From Scenedesmus sp. ARA3 (Eukaryota > Chlorophyta > Chlorophyceae > Sphaeropleales > Scenedesmaceae): a stretch of DNA of 64,000 nucleotides. This document shows positions 22,587 through 34,191 of the stretch, piece by piece (position 1 is the stretch's first letter; every line of letters starts with the position of its first letter). Location of the stretch: assembly GCA_004335835.1 (NCBI GenBank), contig RWJK01001052.1, positions 51,214 through 115,213 on the forward strand, read 5' to 3'. The notes under the pieces are model-generated. The model had not been told where the DNA came from and made no database searches. It worked only from the letters and a program-made list of their open reading frames with translations. Position numbers and translations under genes: made by a program.

Positions 22587-25500
22587 TTACTCCTGTGCTA
22601 CTGCCAGCGCTGGCTGCATGCTGCTCCTCGCGCCCATGTCAGCACACGACTGCGACTTGCTGTACGCCCGGTGCGACAAGCCAGCAGCCGAAGCCGCGGT
22701 ATAGCCACCACCAAACCCTAGTGCCAGCCCATCAACTGGTGCCCCAGCAAAGTGTGCTGCCCGCCCCGCAGGATGCTCCGGCAGTAGCACACTGCTGCCA
22801 GCACTGTTGCTGCTGTTGCTGTCGACGTAAGCACCTTCGCCATTACCTCTGCAAGTACTGCTGCTGCTGCTGCTGCTGGTGACGGGACCTGCACCTGCAC
22901 CAGCTGCTGCTGCTACTGCGAGGCCCTCCTGCATTGCGCAAGCAGCAGCGTCTGCTGCATGGCTGCCTGGCGCACTGCGCCCCAGCAGCACACACGCATC
23001 AGCTCTGCTGCTGCTGCCCTTGCCACTGCCTTCATCAGAGCGACTGGCATGCTTCACACTGACCCCACACGCTGCATTTGCAGAGCTACGCTGCAGACAG
23101 CCCGGCCCTGCTGCTGCTGCTGCTGCTGAAGGCCCTGTAGTGCTTGCAGCCCCTGCAGCGCGGCATGTCTTCGCTCCTGTCCCCACACTGATGCTGCTTA
23201 TTCCTGCGCCTGCGCCTGCGCCTGCTGCTGCTGCGCTTGCCCCCGCTGCAGCTCCTGCAGCTGCAGGGACCTGCGCTGCCGGCAGCCCTATGCTAGGCTT
23301 TGCAGCAACAGCAGCAGCAGTCCCTGGCACTAGCTTCACTCCTGCTGGCGTCACATTGATCGCACGCGGCAGGGACTTGCCTCCTGCCACTGCTGCATGG
23401 TGCTGCACATACAGATAGGCCAGCCATTTGAGGCTGAACCCTAGCACAACTTGAAATGCGCAGGCAGCCAGCCATGCGAACAGCAGGAAGGCTGCACGCA
23501 AGTGCCACTGTGGAGGGCCGTCGCCTTTCAGGGTGAAGAGCGTGTGCAGCATGCGCAGGCACAGCGCTGCAGGTCCCATGGGGCAGAAGCCGACCTGAGG
23601 AGAATGGCAGCAGCAGCAGCAGCAGCAGCACAGGGTACCAGCAGGTCAGAAGCTGCAGGGCTCATGGATCAGAAGCCGACCTGCAAACAACGGCAGCAGC
23701 AGCAAGTCAGCAGCTGCCAGATCAGCTTTCAAGGCAGCGGCTGTGCCATGAAAGCGCAGCAAGACAGCACAACAGCGCACCAGTGCGCCAGTTGTGGGCC
23801 AGGTGGCCTGGCCGGGTGATTGTGACAATGCTGGCACTGACACCAGTCCCTGAACCACTTAGCAGCTTGTGCATGTTGTGGCTGTGGTGGTCGATGCTGC
23901 GCTAAGCCAATTCATACCACAGCACAGCACAGAGCAAGCCGAGCAAAGCGGGCAAAAATACAACACACTCACCAGCTTGTGCATGTTGTGGCTGTGGTGG
24001 TCCATGCTGTCGCCGCAGAGGTCGCGCATGTACTCCCGATAGATGCCCGGCCGGATGTCGTTGAACTTGCCCAGCACCGCGTGCTTGGCGATGTCGATGA
24101 TGATCTGCAGGGACAATGCAGCGCAGCAGTGATGCAGCAGCGTTGCAGCGCAGGGCACACGTCAGGGAGTGGTGTGAATTGTGAACATTACCAAAGGTTG
24201 AACTTGCCCAGCACCGCGTGCTTGGCGATGTCAATGATGATCTGCAGTGACAGTGCGGCGCAGAGCAAACAGCAATGTGGCGCAATGAAAGTAGAGCAGA
24301 TGCAGCATAGTAAGGTGTCAGACAGCGTGCGCTTTGCCCAGCACCGCGTGCTTGGTGATGTCAATGATGATCTGCAGCAACAATGCGGCGCAATGAAAGT
24401 AGGCAAGACAGCAACAGAGCACAGTGTCAAACGGCACGCACAAGCCATGCTTGGCGATGTCAATGATGATCTGCAGCAGCGCAGCAAGGATGAGGCGCGG
24501 AGCACACAGCAGGGTGGTTTAGTGCATGCGCTTGCTGAACTTGCCCAGCACCGCGTGCTTGGCGATGTCGATGATGATCTGCAGTAAAAGTGCAGCAATG
24601 ATGAGGCGCGGAGCACACAGCAGGGTGGTTCAAAGCATGCGCTTGCTGAACTTGCCCAGCACCGCGTGCTTGGCACTGTCGATGATGATCTGGCGCACAG
24701 TGCGGCGCAGAGAGTGGTGTCAGAAAGCATGCACAATCAACGATCTTGCGCGCAGTTGCACGCAGTTGGTACATAACAGTGCACTGCAGGGACAGAAAAA
24801 GCGTCGCTGCAACAAGGATGCTTCAAGCGCTCACCTCCCAGAGAAGCAATGCCTCGCATGCCCAAGAGAAATCCTGCCGTGTAAAGCCGACTGTGTCCCT
24901 CAACTCTCACACACAGATGCGCCCACACATCAGCAGCACTGCAGGCTACAAAACACTCACCAGATTTTTTTGTGACAAGCCATCAAAAGCCAGCCGTGCC
25001 CCTCACCTCCCAGAAGAAGATGCGCCCGCACACCAGCAGCACTGCAGGCTACAAACACTCACCAAAATTAATTGTGACAAGCCATCAAAAGCCAGCCGTG
25101 CCCCTCACCTCCCAGAAGAAGATGCGCCCGCACACCAGCAGCACTGCAGGCTACAAACACTCACCAAAATTAATTGTGACAAGCCATCAAAAGCCAGCCG
25201 TGCCCCTCACCTCCCAGAAGAAGATGCGCCCGCACACCAGCAGTCACTGCAGCCAACAACATGACTATAACGCATCCGCCACCTGAAGGCCACGACACAC
25301 GAGCTGTGTCCATCCTCACCTCCCAAAAGAAGATGCGCCCGCACACCAGCAGCACTGCAGCAGCGGGCAGCCAGCTGCCGCCGTTGCTGATGTCCTCCAC
25401 CACCACAAAGCACAGCACCAGCAGCAGCTCAAAGCGCTCCACGATGTCCTGCAGGGCAGCAAAGTGACAAGAGATGCATAGCGGCAAAAGATAGGACAGT

Positions 25501-28500
25501 ATGATACAGAAGTGAAGCAGGCATCAGCAGCAGCTCAAAGCGCTCCACAATGTCCTGCAGCAGGTTGCAAAAAGCACCGTAAAGCAAGGGATCAACCGCA
25601 CATGTCAGCTGGTACCATGGTGCAAACATGTGATGGTGATTACAGTCGCCAATGTCCTGCAGCAGGTTGTTGTAGCGATCAGCCAAGTCATTGAATGTTG
25701 CTACGAGGGTTCATGAGCTACAATTGTGGGTTAAAAGTCAATTCAAACCCACCTGGCAGGCCAGCGTCCAGAGCTTGTTGGTGTCGGTGCGCTTGTAGAC
25801 CTGCTGCCCCTAAACCTAAAACCCGAATAACAGGCATCGCAAACCCAAACCAACAGCCTGGTCACCTGGCAGGCCAGCGTCCACAGCTTGTTGGTGTCGG
25901 TGCGCTTGTAGACCTGCCCCTCAAAAACCTAACACCCAAATTACATGCAGCGCAAACCAAGAATCACAGGCCACACATACCTGGCAGGCCAGCGTCCAGA
26001 GCTTGTTGGTGTCGGTGCTTTTGAACCCCAGCAATCCCAGGAATCCCCAGCCATCACCCTGACATCAGCACATCAACTCTACACAGCCACAGCCGCACAG
26101 CCCCTGCCTACCCACCTGGCAGGCCAGCGTCCAGAGTTTGTTGGTGTCGGTGCGCTTGTAGACCTGCCCTTTGAGCTCCACAAAGTTGGTGGCGATCATC
26201 AGCGCCAGCAGCGCGTTGGCCTTGCTGTTCATGGTCACAGCAAACACCATCGCCTGTTGTAGCAGCAGGGAGTTCATCAGCACAAGCAGCGCATTAGCTT
26301 TGCAACTCACAGTTAGACAGCGTGCAGGAGACGCCGGGGCACCGTACAAAAACTGAAGGCACAAACACGCTACTGCGGAGATTACAAACAGAGCAAAGTC
26401 TGGCGGCGCAACTGGCGTGCTATCTTGCAACATGGCATGCTGCCAGCCAAGGCCAAGCAGCAACGTGTGTGTTTCGCGCACCGGCAGGCTACCCTGTCCA
26501 GCAGCAAATCAAAAACAAACGCCGCACCTGGCACATCAGCCACTGCTGTGTGCAATGTATATATATCAGCAGGTATGGCACCAGCAAACCAACAAGTTTG
26601 AATGCCGCCGCCGCAACAGCACCATCACCAAAGGACCACACCACCACACTCCGCACCTGGCACATGAGCACGCTGCCGTGCGCTGTGATCAACAGAAAAG
26701 CCACCGCCAAGTCTGACGCCAGCAGGCCCAGGTCACATGAATAACAGCGGTCCCAAGGCACAAACTCAAACTCACAAGGTGAACCCACACAGCACATGCC
26801 GAACATTCTTGAGACATTACTGAGCCCAACAGCGACCAGATAAAACAACCACAGCGCCGCACCTGGCACATGAGCACGCTGCCGTGCGCTGTTATCAGCA
26901 GGAATGCCACCGCCAGGTCTGACGCCAGCGGCCCCAGGCCTATGCTGTGGCGCGTGAACAGCGTGCAGGTGCTGCTCAGCGCCTCCAGCACATCAACACC
27001 AAAGTTGGACAGGATCTGCAGTTGATATGGCGACAAAAAAGCGGGTCAGGCCAGGACTATGTGTGACAGAAGACAGGTTTTACAGCAGAATGTGCTGCTC
27101 AGAGCCTCCAGCACGTCCACACCAAAGTTGGACAGGATCTGCAATCATAAAAGGATTGCAAAGCAGGGCGTGTCACAACAGAAAAGGAATGTGGCACTGA
27201 GGGAAGGTGACACAGATAAAGGTGCTGCTCAGCGCCTCCAGCACGTCCACACCAAAGTTGGACAGGATCTGCGTTTGTGGCAGATTTACAAAGAAAGACT
27301 GGTTACAAAAAAGCATGAAACTACAAAGCGTTTACACACATAAGGTGCTGCTCAGTGCCTCCAGCACGTCGACAGTTGGACAGGATTTGCACTGTGTACT
27401 GTGCATGACCTGGATCATCATTGTCGTAGAAGCCAGCAAACCCGGCCTGTGTTGCTGCTGCTGTGCTGCATGCACATGCTGCTGATCAGTGCAACCAGCA
27501 ACCTGCCACCGCACCACACCTTCTCCAGGATCTCCAGTGCAGATCCTGCTGCTGCTACTGCTGCTGCTGCCGCTGCTGTGCTGCACCATGCTTGCACTGC
27601 TGCAGACAGCCACCTAGCACCAGCCGCAGCCGCACCTTATCTAGGATCTCCAGTGCAGTGAAAATGACCTGGATCTTCAAAAACTCCGATGTTATGTCCT
27701 TCATCCAGTAGTAAATCACCCCAGGCTTGATCAGACTCAGCACGCCGGCAGCCGCCAGCAGCAGCAGCACACACAAAAAGTCGTACAGCTGCGCCCCAGA
27801 GGGCACGCCGCGGCTGCGGCTGCCGGCGGCAGCTGGCGGCTGCCTGCTGCTGCTGCTGCGCGCTGCGCTTGGCAGCAGCAGCAGCGAGGAGCCCAGCTGC
27901 CACATCGTGCGCAGGCAGCGCAGCGGCAGCACCGTCAGGGCCCCCTGCAGGAATAAGAAGCAGCAGAGATGCAGCAGAGTGCAGAAGCATTAGTGGATGT
28001 GTGGATTCCTGCAACTGACGTTGAGCAGCACATGGCATGTCAATGGGCTGCTGCCGCTGCTCACCAGGAAGGAGTAGAGGCACAGCAGCGTGCCAAAGAT
28101 CAAGGTAACATGACCATGTAATGCCTGACTGCTGCTGCCGCTGCCGCTGCTGCTGCTGCTGCTGCTGGTCACCAGGAAGGAGGAGAGGCGCAGCGGCGTG
28201 CCGAAGATGTACACATACACGCTCATGTAGTGCCCAACTGCTGCTGCCGCAGCTGCTTCCGCCACCGCTGCTGCCGCTGCTGCTGCTGCTGTCGCTGCTC
28301 ACCAGGAAGGAGTAGAGGCACAGCAGCGTGCCGAAGATCATGATGCGCTCCAGCTGGTAGGGCACGTACAGCAGGAAGTTGTAGCTACAGCCAGGAACAA
28401 ACAACACGTGCAGTTTGCAGTTTCAGTGCATTTTAAAAGCCAGGCCAGGCACATCGTGTGCAGCGCTTTCATTGGATGCACAGGCACATCACTGCTGAAA

Positions 28501-29249
28501 GTGAAAATATACATGGGCACTGCTGCTAGCGCTCCATGCAACGCGCCCAACAGCTGCAATTGCTCAGCACAGGTGTCACTTACTGCACCCCCTACATCCG
28601 CGAGCCTGCTGCTGCTTGCAGGAAACAGCTCAGGCAGCAGCTGCACTGCCCTACAATGCCCGTACTGCATCTGATATAGCAGCAGCACCGCAGCTATCTA
28701 CTAACCCAGCTACCCCAGCCCAGCAGCAGCACATCCACAGCTAGTCCTGCTGATCTATCCCAGCCAAGCTCACACTTCGTCGCGCATTTGCATTTGCATT
28801 TTGCATGCTGGACTGTCCATCATTACACCACTACAGCTATCTACTCACCCAGCCATCCCAGCCAAGCTCACACTCTACTGTACTGTATACGACACAGCAG
28901 CAGCAACCACCACAGCTATTCGCTATCTGCTATCCCATTTAGTCACACTCACACTCTGTCGCGCTCTGTCTGCCGCCACAGCACATCTGCTGTTGGGTAC
29001 TTCTCATGCGGCGTTGCCTCCGCATGAAAGAAGTCCCACAAGCTAGGAGGAGGCGCAGGAGGGTTGGGCTCTAAACTGACCATTGTTTGCAGGCCAGTTC
29101 CCGGCCGCATGCTGCTGCTGCTGCTAGGTGTGCCGCTGTGCTGCTGCTGCCCTGCCCCATGTAGGTGCGTGTGGTGGTGCTGCTGCTGCTGCTGGAGGTG
29201 GCTGCTCTGCAATGGTCCAGCCTTGGTGGGAGAGTGAGGCCGAGACGAC

Positions 29250-29284
<35 letters not shown>

Positions 29285-30002
29285 TTGAGGCTGCCCTACA
29301 GGTGACCGTTGTAGCTCCCGCCATGTTGCTGCAGACATACAGCCGCAGGTGAAAGAGACGCAACATCAGCGGCTTCAAGTGTGCTGGTGTTGCTTGCGAA
29401 GCTAGATGCTATCAGCGTGAGTGCATAGTTGGTTAGTCAACCATGCATAAGATTGCATACATGCCACCCATGCATGGCATGCATGCATGCTGCTGCAACC
29501 ACTACCACCACGCCGGTACCATGCTGCATGTTTTTAAATGTTGTTCGAAACCTAAACACTGCGACGCATGCTGCCTACCTGCAAAGCTGCTGATGTCAGC
29601 AGCTGCTGCGTCAGCACCTGCTGTCGAGTGGTCAACCGACTTGCTGCTGCTTGCAGGAGACCGCTCCAGCATCTCTAGGCTAGGTCCCAGCTGCGTGGCT
29701 ACATCCTGCAAACTTTCTGACATCTGCCCGGCATCTGAGACCGTTGACCGCCGCACGACTGGCGCCCTCTCGCTTGCTATGCTCAGTCTGCTTGGCTGCT
29801 GAAGGTCGAAATGGCTGCTGCTGCTGCTGCTGCTGAAAGAGCAGCTGGCATCTGGGGTCAGAGGCACAGAGGTGGTGTGCAGGCTGCCTGCTTTGCCCTT
29901 GCCCTTCCTTCTCCTGGCCTTGGAGATAGGCGGCAAGCCGTCGCTGCCATCTGACATTCGCTTTTCGGACATGACCTGCTGCTGCTGCTGGTCCAGCTGC
30001 AT
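22587..30002 (-). CDS. TAPT1: TAPT1 / DUF747 family multi-pass membrane protein
   Basis: Nine exons join in phase: 30002-29579, 29328-28953, 28384-28303, 27944-27636, 27015-26863, 26253-26116, 25448-25320, 24104-23973 and 23594-22587, giving 916 residues. The conserved core runs from about residue 240 to 640 and shows the family landmarks in order: TERDRVYNFLLYVPYQLERI, TVLPLRCLRTMW, YYWMKDITSEFLKIQVIF, ALEILDKILSNFGVDVLEAL, VLMCQAMVFAVTMNSKANAL, ATNFVELKGQVYKR, DIVERFELLL, DIAKHAVLGKFNDI and VGFCPMGPAALCLRM. TAPT1 proteins are ER/Golgi or ciliary-base membrane proteins needed for cilium formation in animals; the plant homologue POD1 acts in the ER. The N-terminus is Ser/Gln rich with a basic SKARRRKGKGK patch. 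The C-terminus is a low-complexity Ala/Ser/Gly tail. It is divergent from the PH1-like gene. Nearly every intron carries extra copies of exon edges. The upstream start could be longer. Confidence 0.9.
23640..23895 (-). repeat. Echo copies in the last TAPT1 intron
   Basis: A copy of the exon 9 acceptor and start (minus sense GTCGGCTTCTG) lies at about 23655-23685. A copy of the exon 8 donor end (encoding DHHSHNMHKL) lies at about 23862-23895. The true junctions are at 23594 and 23973. Confidence 0.75.
24060..24700 (-). repeat. Six copies of TAPT1 exon 8 acceptor and 5' end
   Basis: The segment encoding IIIDIAKHAVLGKFN preceded by a CTGCAG-type acceptor occurs at about 24060-24110 (used), 24197-24247, 24330-24377, 24440-24477, 24538-24587 and 24652-24692. 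Copies differ by substitutions and some are shorter. Several lie inside longer ~115-bp repeated units. Confidence 0.9.
24828..25385 (-). repeat. 102-bp tandem repeats with TAPT1 exon 7 donor
   Basis: The exon 7 end (encoding AAVLLVCGRIFFWE) with its GTGAGG donor recurs downstream. CATCAAAAGCCAGCCGTGCC begins at 24981, 25083 and 25185, an exact 102-base spacing, and units are almost identical. A diverged partial unit covers about 24828-24965. The true exon end is at 25320. Confidence 0.9.
25748..26172 (-). repeat. Four copies of TAPT1 exon 6 donor end
   Basis: The segment encoding QVYKRTDTNKLWTLACQ with a GTGGG or similar donor occurs at about 25750-25807, 25863-25920, 25979-26022 and 26113-26172. 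Only the last is joined to a full exon. Spacing is 112 to 135 bases. Confidence 0.9.
26515..26910 (-). repeat. Copies of TAPT1 exon 5 donor end
   Basis: The end of exon 5 (encoding FLLITAHGSVLMCQ) and its GTGCGG donor are found at about 26858-26910 (used) and 26648-26705 (nearly identical), and as a weak copy at 26522-26550. Confidence 0.8.
26958..27395 (-). repeat. Four copies of TAPT1 exon 5 acceptor end
   Basis: The segment encoding ILSNFGVDVLEALSST, with its GCAG acceptor, occurs at about 26960-27016 (used), 27090-27140, 27220-27272 and 27342-27392. The last copy has lost several bases. Spacing is about 125-130 bases. Confidence 0.9.
27515..27665 (-). repeat. Duplicate of TAPT1 exon 4 donor end
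   Basis: The exon end encoding ALEILDK (27636-27660) is repeated as ALEILEK with a GTGTGG donor at about 27520-27548. Confidence 0.75.
28058..28350 (-). repeat. Three copies of TAPT1 exon 3 donor end
   Basis: The segment encoding IMIFGTLLCLYSFL plus a GTGAGC or GTGACC start of intron occurs at about 28300-28345 (used), 28168-28212 (diverged) and 28063-28105. Confidence 0.88.
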
Positions 30003-30527
30003 GGCACTCGGCACACTGCTGCTGCTGCCACGGCAGTGTCCCTGAAGCTGTCACAAACGGGCTTCCTAGCTTATAGTGAATGGAATTCAATTCAAATCAA
30101 CACATTTGCTGGGCACAGCACAAGCTTACGGACCTCCAGGCGCCATCCCCATCAACGAACAGCGGCAAGAAGAAGCCTTGCAGTTCAAAAACCACAACAC
30201 ACGCAATAATTATCCAGTGATTGTCTAATTCATTGCCTCGGTCTGAGTGAGCTCGTGCCATCCTCCACCGTTGCCATGTGACTGTTTTTCTGCCTCGAAG
30301 AAGTTCACCGCAAGCCAAAACGATCTGCAAGATTGCCCACAGGTTTTGTTTGACAGAAGTAAAGAGTACGTTGTCGCAGCACCAACCTAAAGGCCAATTA
30401 GGGCTGTTGTGTGCGGATCGCCACACCCCGTGCGTGTGCAGTCATTTGCAAGCACGATCCTAGTTTTCGTAAACCTTCAAATCGTTTTCACTGCATTTCC
30501 TCTAAACACAGCCCCGCAGCAGCACAT
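30003..30527. promoter_or_regulatory. Divergent intergenic region between TAPT1 and PH1-like genes
   Basis: 525 bases separate the two start codons, which face outward, so the stretch should contain both 5' UTRs and promoters. It is less repeat-rich than its surroundings. I cannot point to a TATA box. Confidence 0.5.
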
Positions 30528-32070
30528 ATGGCTGGCCTGTTCAGGGCCAAGAAGGCTTTTGAGGAGGGAGATGTAGAGTTCTGGCACAACCCAGAGCGTG
30601 GAGGCTGGCTGATGAAGCAGGGTAAGTATGTGTCGCAGCGCAGCAACAGGTGCCGCATGCACAGTGAGCTCTAGTGTGCTCCTTGACACATTGATGCTGC
30701 AAAACTGCCGCTTCTGATGCTCATGCTTTACTGCATGCATGCACTAATGTGCTGCTGTCATTACTGCAGGGGAGTACATCAAGACATGGAGGCGCAGGTG
30801 TGCTGCAGCATTTAAAGTGCCAAGCGCCACTTGCATGTTCCATGCATGCGCAGAGCATCACAGCTGGCCTGCAGCTGCTTTCCAGCTGCAACGCGCAGCT
30901 GCATTTTTCAGTCTGGGCAGCACCTGCAGTATGCAGTAGGAGGGAGTGCACATGAGCAACAGCAAGCGCACTGCACCCGCTGACTAGCAGAGCTGGGTGC
31001 CTGACGCCCTGCCCTACCGCTGCTGCTGCTGCTGCTGCTGCAGATGGTTTGTGCTGAAGCAGGGCAAAATCTTCTGGTTCAAGTCTGATGTGGTCACACC
31101 AGTGAGTGCTGACACAGCAGCCAGCAGCAGCAATGCCACCTTTTAGGCAACAGCGCAGCAGCAAAGACTGGTTACACCTAGATGCTCAGTTGCGATGCTA
31201 GTTGCAGTTGGTTCAAGTCTGATGTAGTTGCACCAGTGAATTGCGCAGCAGGCATGCTGCCCAGCTGCCAGCAGCAGCAACGCTGGCTTTCAGGCAACAC
31301 AGCAACAGCAGATACTGGTTACAGCTAGGTGCCCAGCTGCCATGCCAGCCATGTTGCAGCTGCGCTGTTGTCACACTAGTTTCGCATGCTGCTGCAGCAT
31401 GCAAGCTGCAGCAACAGCAGCAGCAACCAGTTTGATCAACCTGTCGTGTTGTATTGTCCTTGCAGGACTCTGTGCCACGGGGGGTCATCGAGGTATGTGA
31501 TGCTGCTGATTCGACTGTCGACACGTGCTGTGATGTGCTTGTCTACCACTCAACTGCTTGTTGTTGGGGCTCCTGGCTCCTGTGCACAGCAGTCATCTAA
31601 TAGAATGTGTGCTGCTTGCGCATGCAATTGCTTGCATGTTGACTGGGTTGCATGGACCTGCAGCGTTTCCGCAGCACACGACACTGTAAATTTTGACAGA
31701 TGACAGTTATGTTGGTGGTACATTGTTATATGTAACCTCCTGCTGCAGGTGAAGAAGTGCCTGTCCATCAAGGGTGCGGAGGATGCCATAAACAAGCCGC
31801 ACGCATTCGAAATCTCAACAACAGACTACAACATGTTCTTCATCGCTGACTCGGATAAAGTGAGTGGCACTTTATGCGCATTTTCTTCACCATCATCGTC
31901 TTGTTGTCAACTAGGCCATATGCACCTGTTAGGTTGCAAGGGTGATGAAGCGTTATAAGGCACTGTGTGGCTTTTTTTGTGCCTTTGCTCGGATGCATCT
32001 CGGGCACCATGACAGCAGCAGGCTACAATGTTTCCCAGAGATTAGTTGACCTGCTTGCTGCTGCCATTGC

Positions 32071-32143
<73 letters not shown>

Positions 32144-32470
32144 AGGAGAAGGAGGACTGGATCAATGCAGTGGGCCGCGCCATCGTAAAACACTCCAGAA
32201 GGTAAGCCCTATAAGTTTCTATGCGTTGTGAACAACGGTGTTGTGCAACGCGTTGCTGGTTCAGCATATGTGCCACACGCCCCTTGCACGGTGTGCATAC
32301 CACAGCTGCATCAGGCGCTGCTGCGGAAGGTGAGTGCTTCTAGGTTCTCAAACCACCTCTGCTGCCTGATGCATGCTGCTTCAACTCAGTGGTGTGCTGT
32401 TTGCTGTCTTGCAATGATCTGCTGCCGTAGTTTGCTGGACACAGACCAGGCAGATTACACCACCAGCTGA
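30528..32470 (+). CDS. PH1-like pleckstrin homology domain protein
   Basis: Seven exons join in phase: 30528-30621, 30770-30797, 31044-31101, 31466-31492, 31749-31859, 32146-32201 and 32431-32470, giving 137 residues. The protein is a single PH domain that aligns from end to end with plant PH1 (about 145 residues): VEFWHNPERGGWLMKQGEYI, KTWRRRWFVLKQGKIFWFK, PRGVIEVKKCLSIKGAEDAI, FEISTTDYNMFFIADSDKEK and EDWINAVGRAIVKHSRS, with a short acidic tail DTDQADYTTS. The basic KTWRRRW loop is the usual phosphoinositide contact, and the Trp of EDW is the conserved PH C-helix residue. Plant PH1 acts at endosomes or vacuole membranes. Exon 6 is preceded directly by a (CTG)n tract ending in the CAG acceptor. 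Exon 3 has an echo copy in the next intron. The short size and complete ends make this one of the safest calls. Confidence 0.93.
31074..31345 (+). repeat. About 134-bp duplication with PH1 exon 3 donor
   Basis: TGGTTCAAGTCTGATGT, followed by a GTG(A)-type donor and similar intron (CCAGCAGCAGCAA, AGGCAACA, CTGGTTACA, GATGCTCAG), occurs from 31074 and again from about 31208. The second copy has changed the donor to GTGAAT. Confidence 0.8.
32061..32145 (+). repeat. (CTG)n tract forming the acceptor of PH1 exon 6
   Basis: An almost uninterrupted CTG repeat of about 70 bases ends in TGCAG directly at the exon start (32146). It stands where a polypyrimidine tract is normally found. Confidence 0.9.
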
Positions 32471-34191
32471 GAGTAGCAGCAGCGGTGGCGGCGGCAGCAG
32501 CGGCGGCGGCAGCAGCAACAGCAGCAGTAGCAGGCCACACGGCAGAAATGCAGGGAAGCAGCTGCCCACAGGTGCCTTGGTATCTGCGTAGTAGCTTGCT
32601 GCAGAGCAAAGCGACAGCAGCTGTATGCAGGCTCATACATCTCGGAATGGTGCGTGATGCGTATTGCTGAAGCAGCTGCTGAGCAGGTAGCTGTGGCGTT
32701 GCTCTGCCCGTACTCTACGCAGGCAGCATGCACCAGGCAGGTATTGGAGAGCACGCATGGTATTCAGGGGGTACAGAAAGTGTTGCAACACAGTGCACGG
32801 TCCGCCATGCGTCATAGCACGAGCAGCTGGGCGCACAGCGTATGGTATAGGAGCACGATTGTGTATAGCGCTGCACCTGCCGGTTGCTTGTCTCCTTTGG
32901 GTGCGTGCAGGTGTGCTTGCTTGTTTTGATCGGTGTTTGACCATAGGTATTGCTGGCAGTGGTGCGTGGCCGGCGGCTTGGACTAGGCATTGCATTCCAG
33001 CCATCTATCGTGCATGCGGAATTTGCGACTTTGATGTCTCTGTCAACCATACGTTAATGTCACGGAGATGGTCAGGTGCATATGTACGTCATTACAAAGA
33101 TGATTTGGGGTGTTGATTCCGGAGGTCGTGTGCGTCGCTGTTAACATGGAGTTCTCAGAATTTTTTAGCATGGTGTGGATATCAGGCATGTGCCTGACTT
33201 ATGCATGGTGGTGTCACCTTGGTGCCATCCTTTGAGTTTTCCAGCCCATGCAATGTGTGAGGCAGGCTGGCATGGCTGTAACTGGCAACGGTTTTGATTA
33301 AGGAGAGTGCTACATGCCTGCACGGCACTTGTTCGTTGCTTTGAAGGCACTGCACCTCTGGTGCACAGCAGGTCAAAAAAGTGATTGTTTATGGCTGATT
33401 GATGGTTGCGAAGGCACCGTTTGCAACAATCATACGTTAAATAACTTGCGGCGACGCGTAGCTTATAAACCGGAGCCGCAGGGAGTGGGCGGCACCCGCA
33501 GACGTGGTGGGCTGTTGCCATCACTGCCACCGTGAGTTAGGCAATCGCTGGCAATCAGCCTCCATTAAATTATCTTTGATGTTTAACAATCCCGTAGCAT
33601 GACTGCTGGACCCCGCTCTGCCTCCTTGTCGGACCGTTTGTAATCGCGCCAAACCTCCCGGTGACACATTTGTTACTGTTTAGTCGACCGTGTCCACCAG
33701 CCCTGTCCAGGCTCGTCGAATATATTGAAAAACCGATGCTGCTGTGTTTGTTCGGCGAACTAAGCGGGGCTGGCCAGCCGGTACTGCAGCACTTTCCGCA
33801 GTTTCCTTGCCCAACGAGCCCTTTAGGAGACAGTATCACGTCCGCATGCTGAAGCGTTGACTAAAAGATTGAAACGCAACCTTATCATTTGTCGAAGACG
33901 ATTCGGAGTGTCCGAGGCAGGGATCTTGACAGGCATTGCCCAGGAAACGCGGGGCCACAGTTTCTGTGAACGTGCTGCAGCATAGTGTATTGCTCGGCAG
34001 GCAGCAAAGATTCTACAGCAGTCGCGGCAGCTGGAGCACAGGAAGCAGCGGAAGCTGGACCAGCATCAGCAGCAGCAGCTCCACCAGCAGCAGCAGCAGC
34101 AGCAGCAGCGCGAGCTGCGGCTGCAGCAAGTGGCTGAAACATGCCCTGTTGTGCCAGCCCCACACAGCACAACAGCAAGCGCCACTTCTTC
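32471..34191. other. Intergenic between PH1-like and PLC-like genes
   Basis: No gene supported. It should hold the PH1 3' UTR and the promoter of the PLC-like gene. A TGTAA occurs near 33640 but is far from the PH1 stop. The last 250 bases are rich in CAG repeats. Confidence 0.5.

Noticed and set aside
24746..25286. Plus-strand protein with three 34-residue repeats (KASRAPHLPEEDAPAHQQHC)
   Set aside because: It is the antisense of 102-bp repeats derived from TAPT1 exon 7 and its donor; it has no independent support.
27090..27392. TAPT1 exon 5 copies as mutually exclusive exons
   Set aside because: The copies contain only the acceptor end of the exon and lack the rest and the donor, so they cannot replace it.
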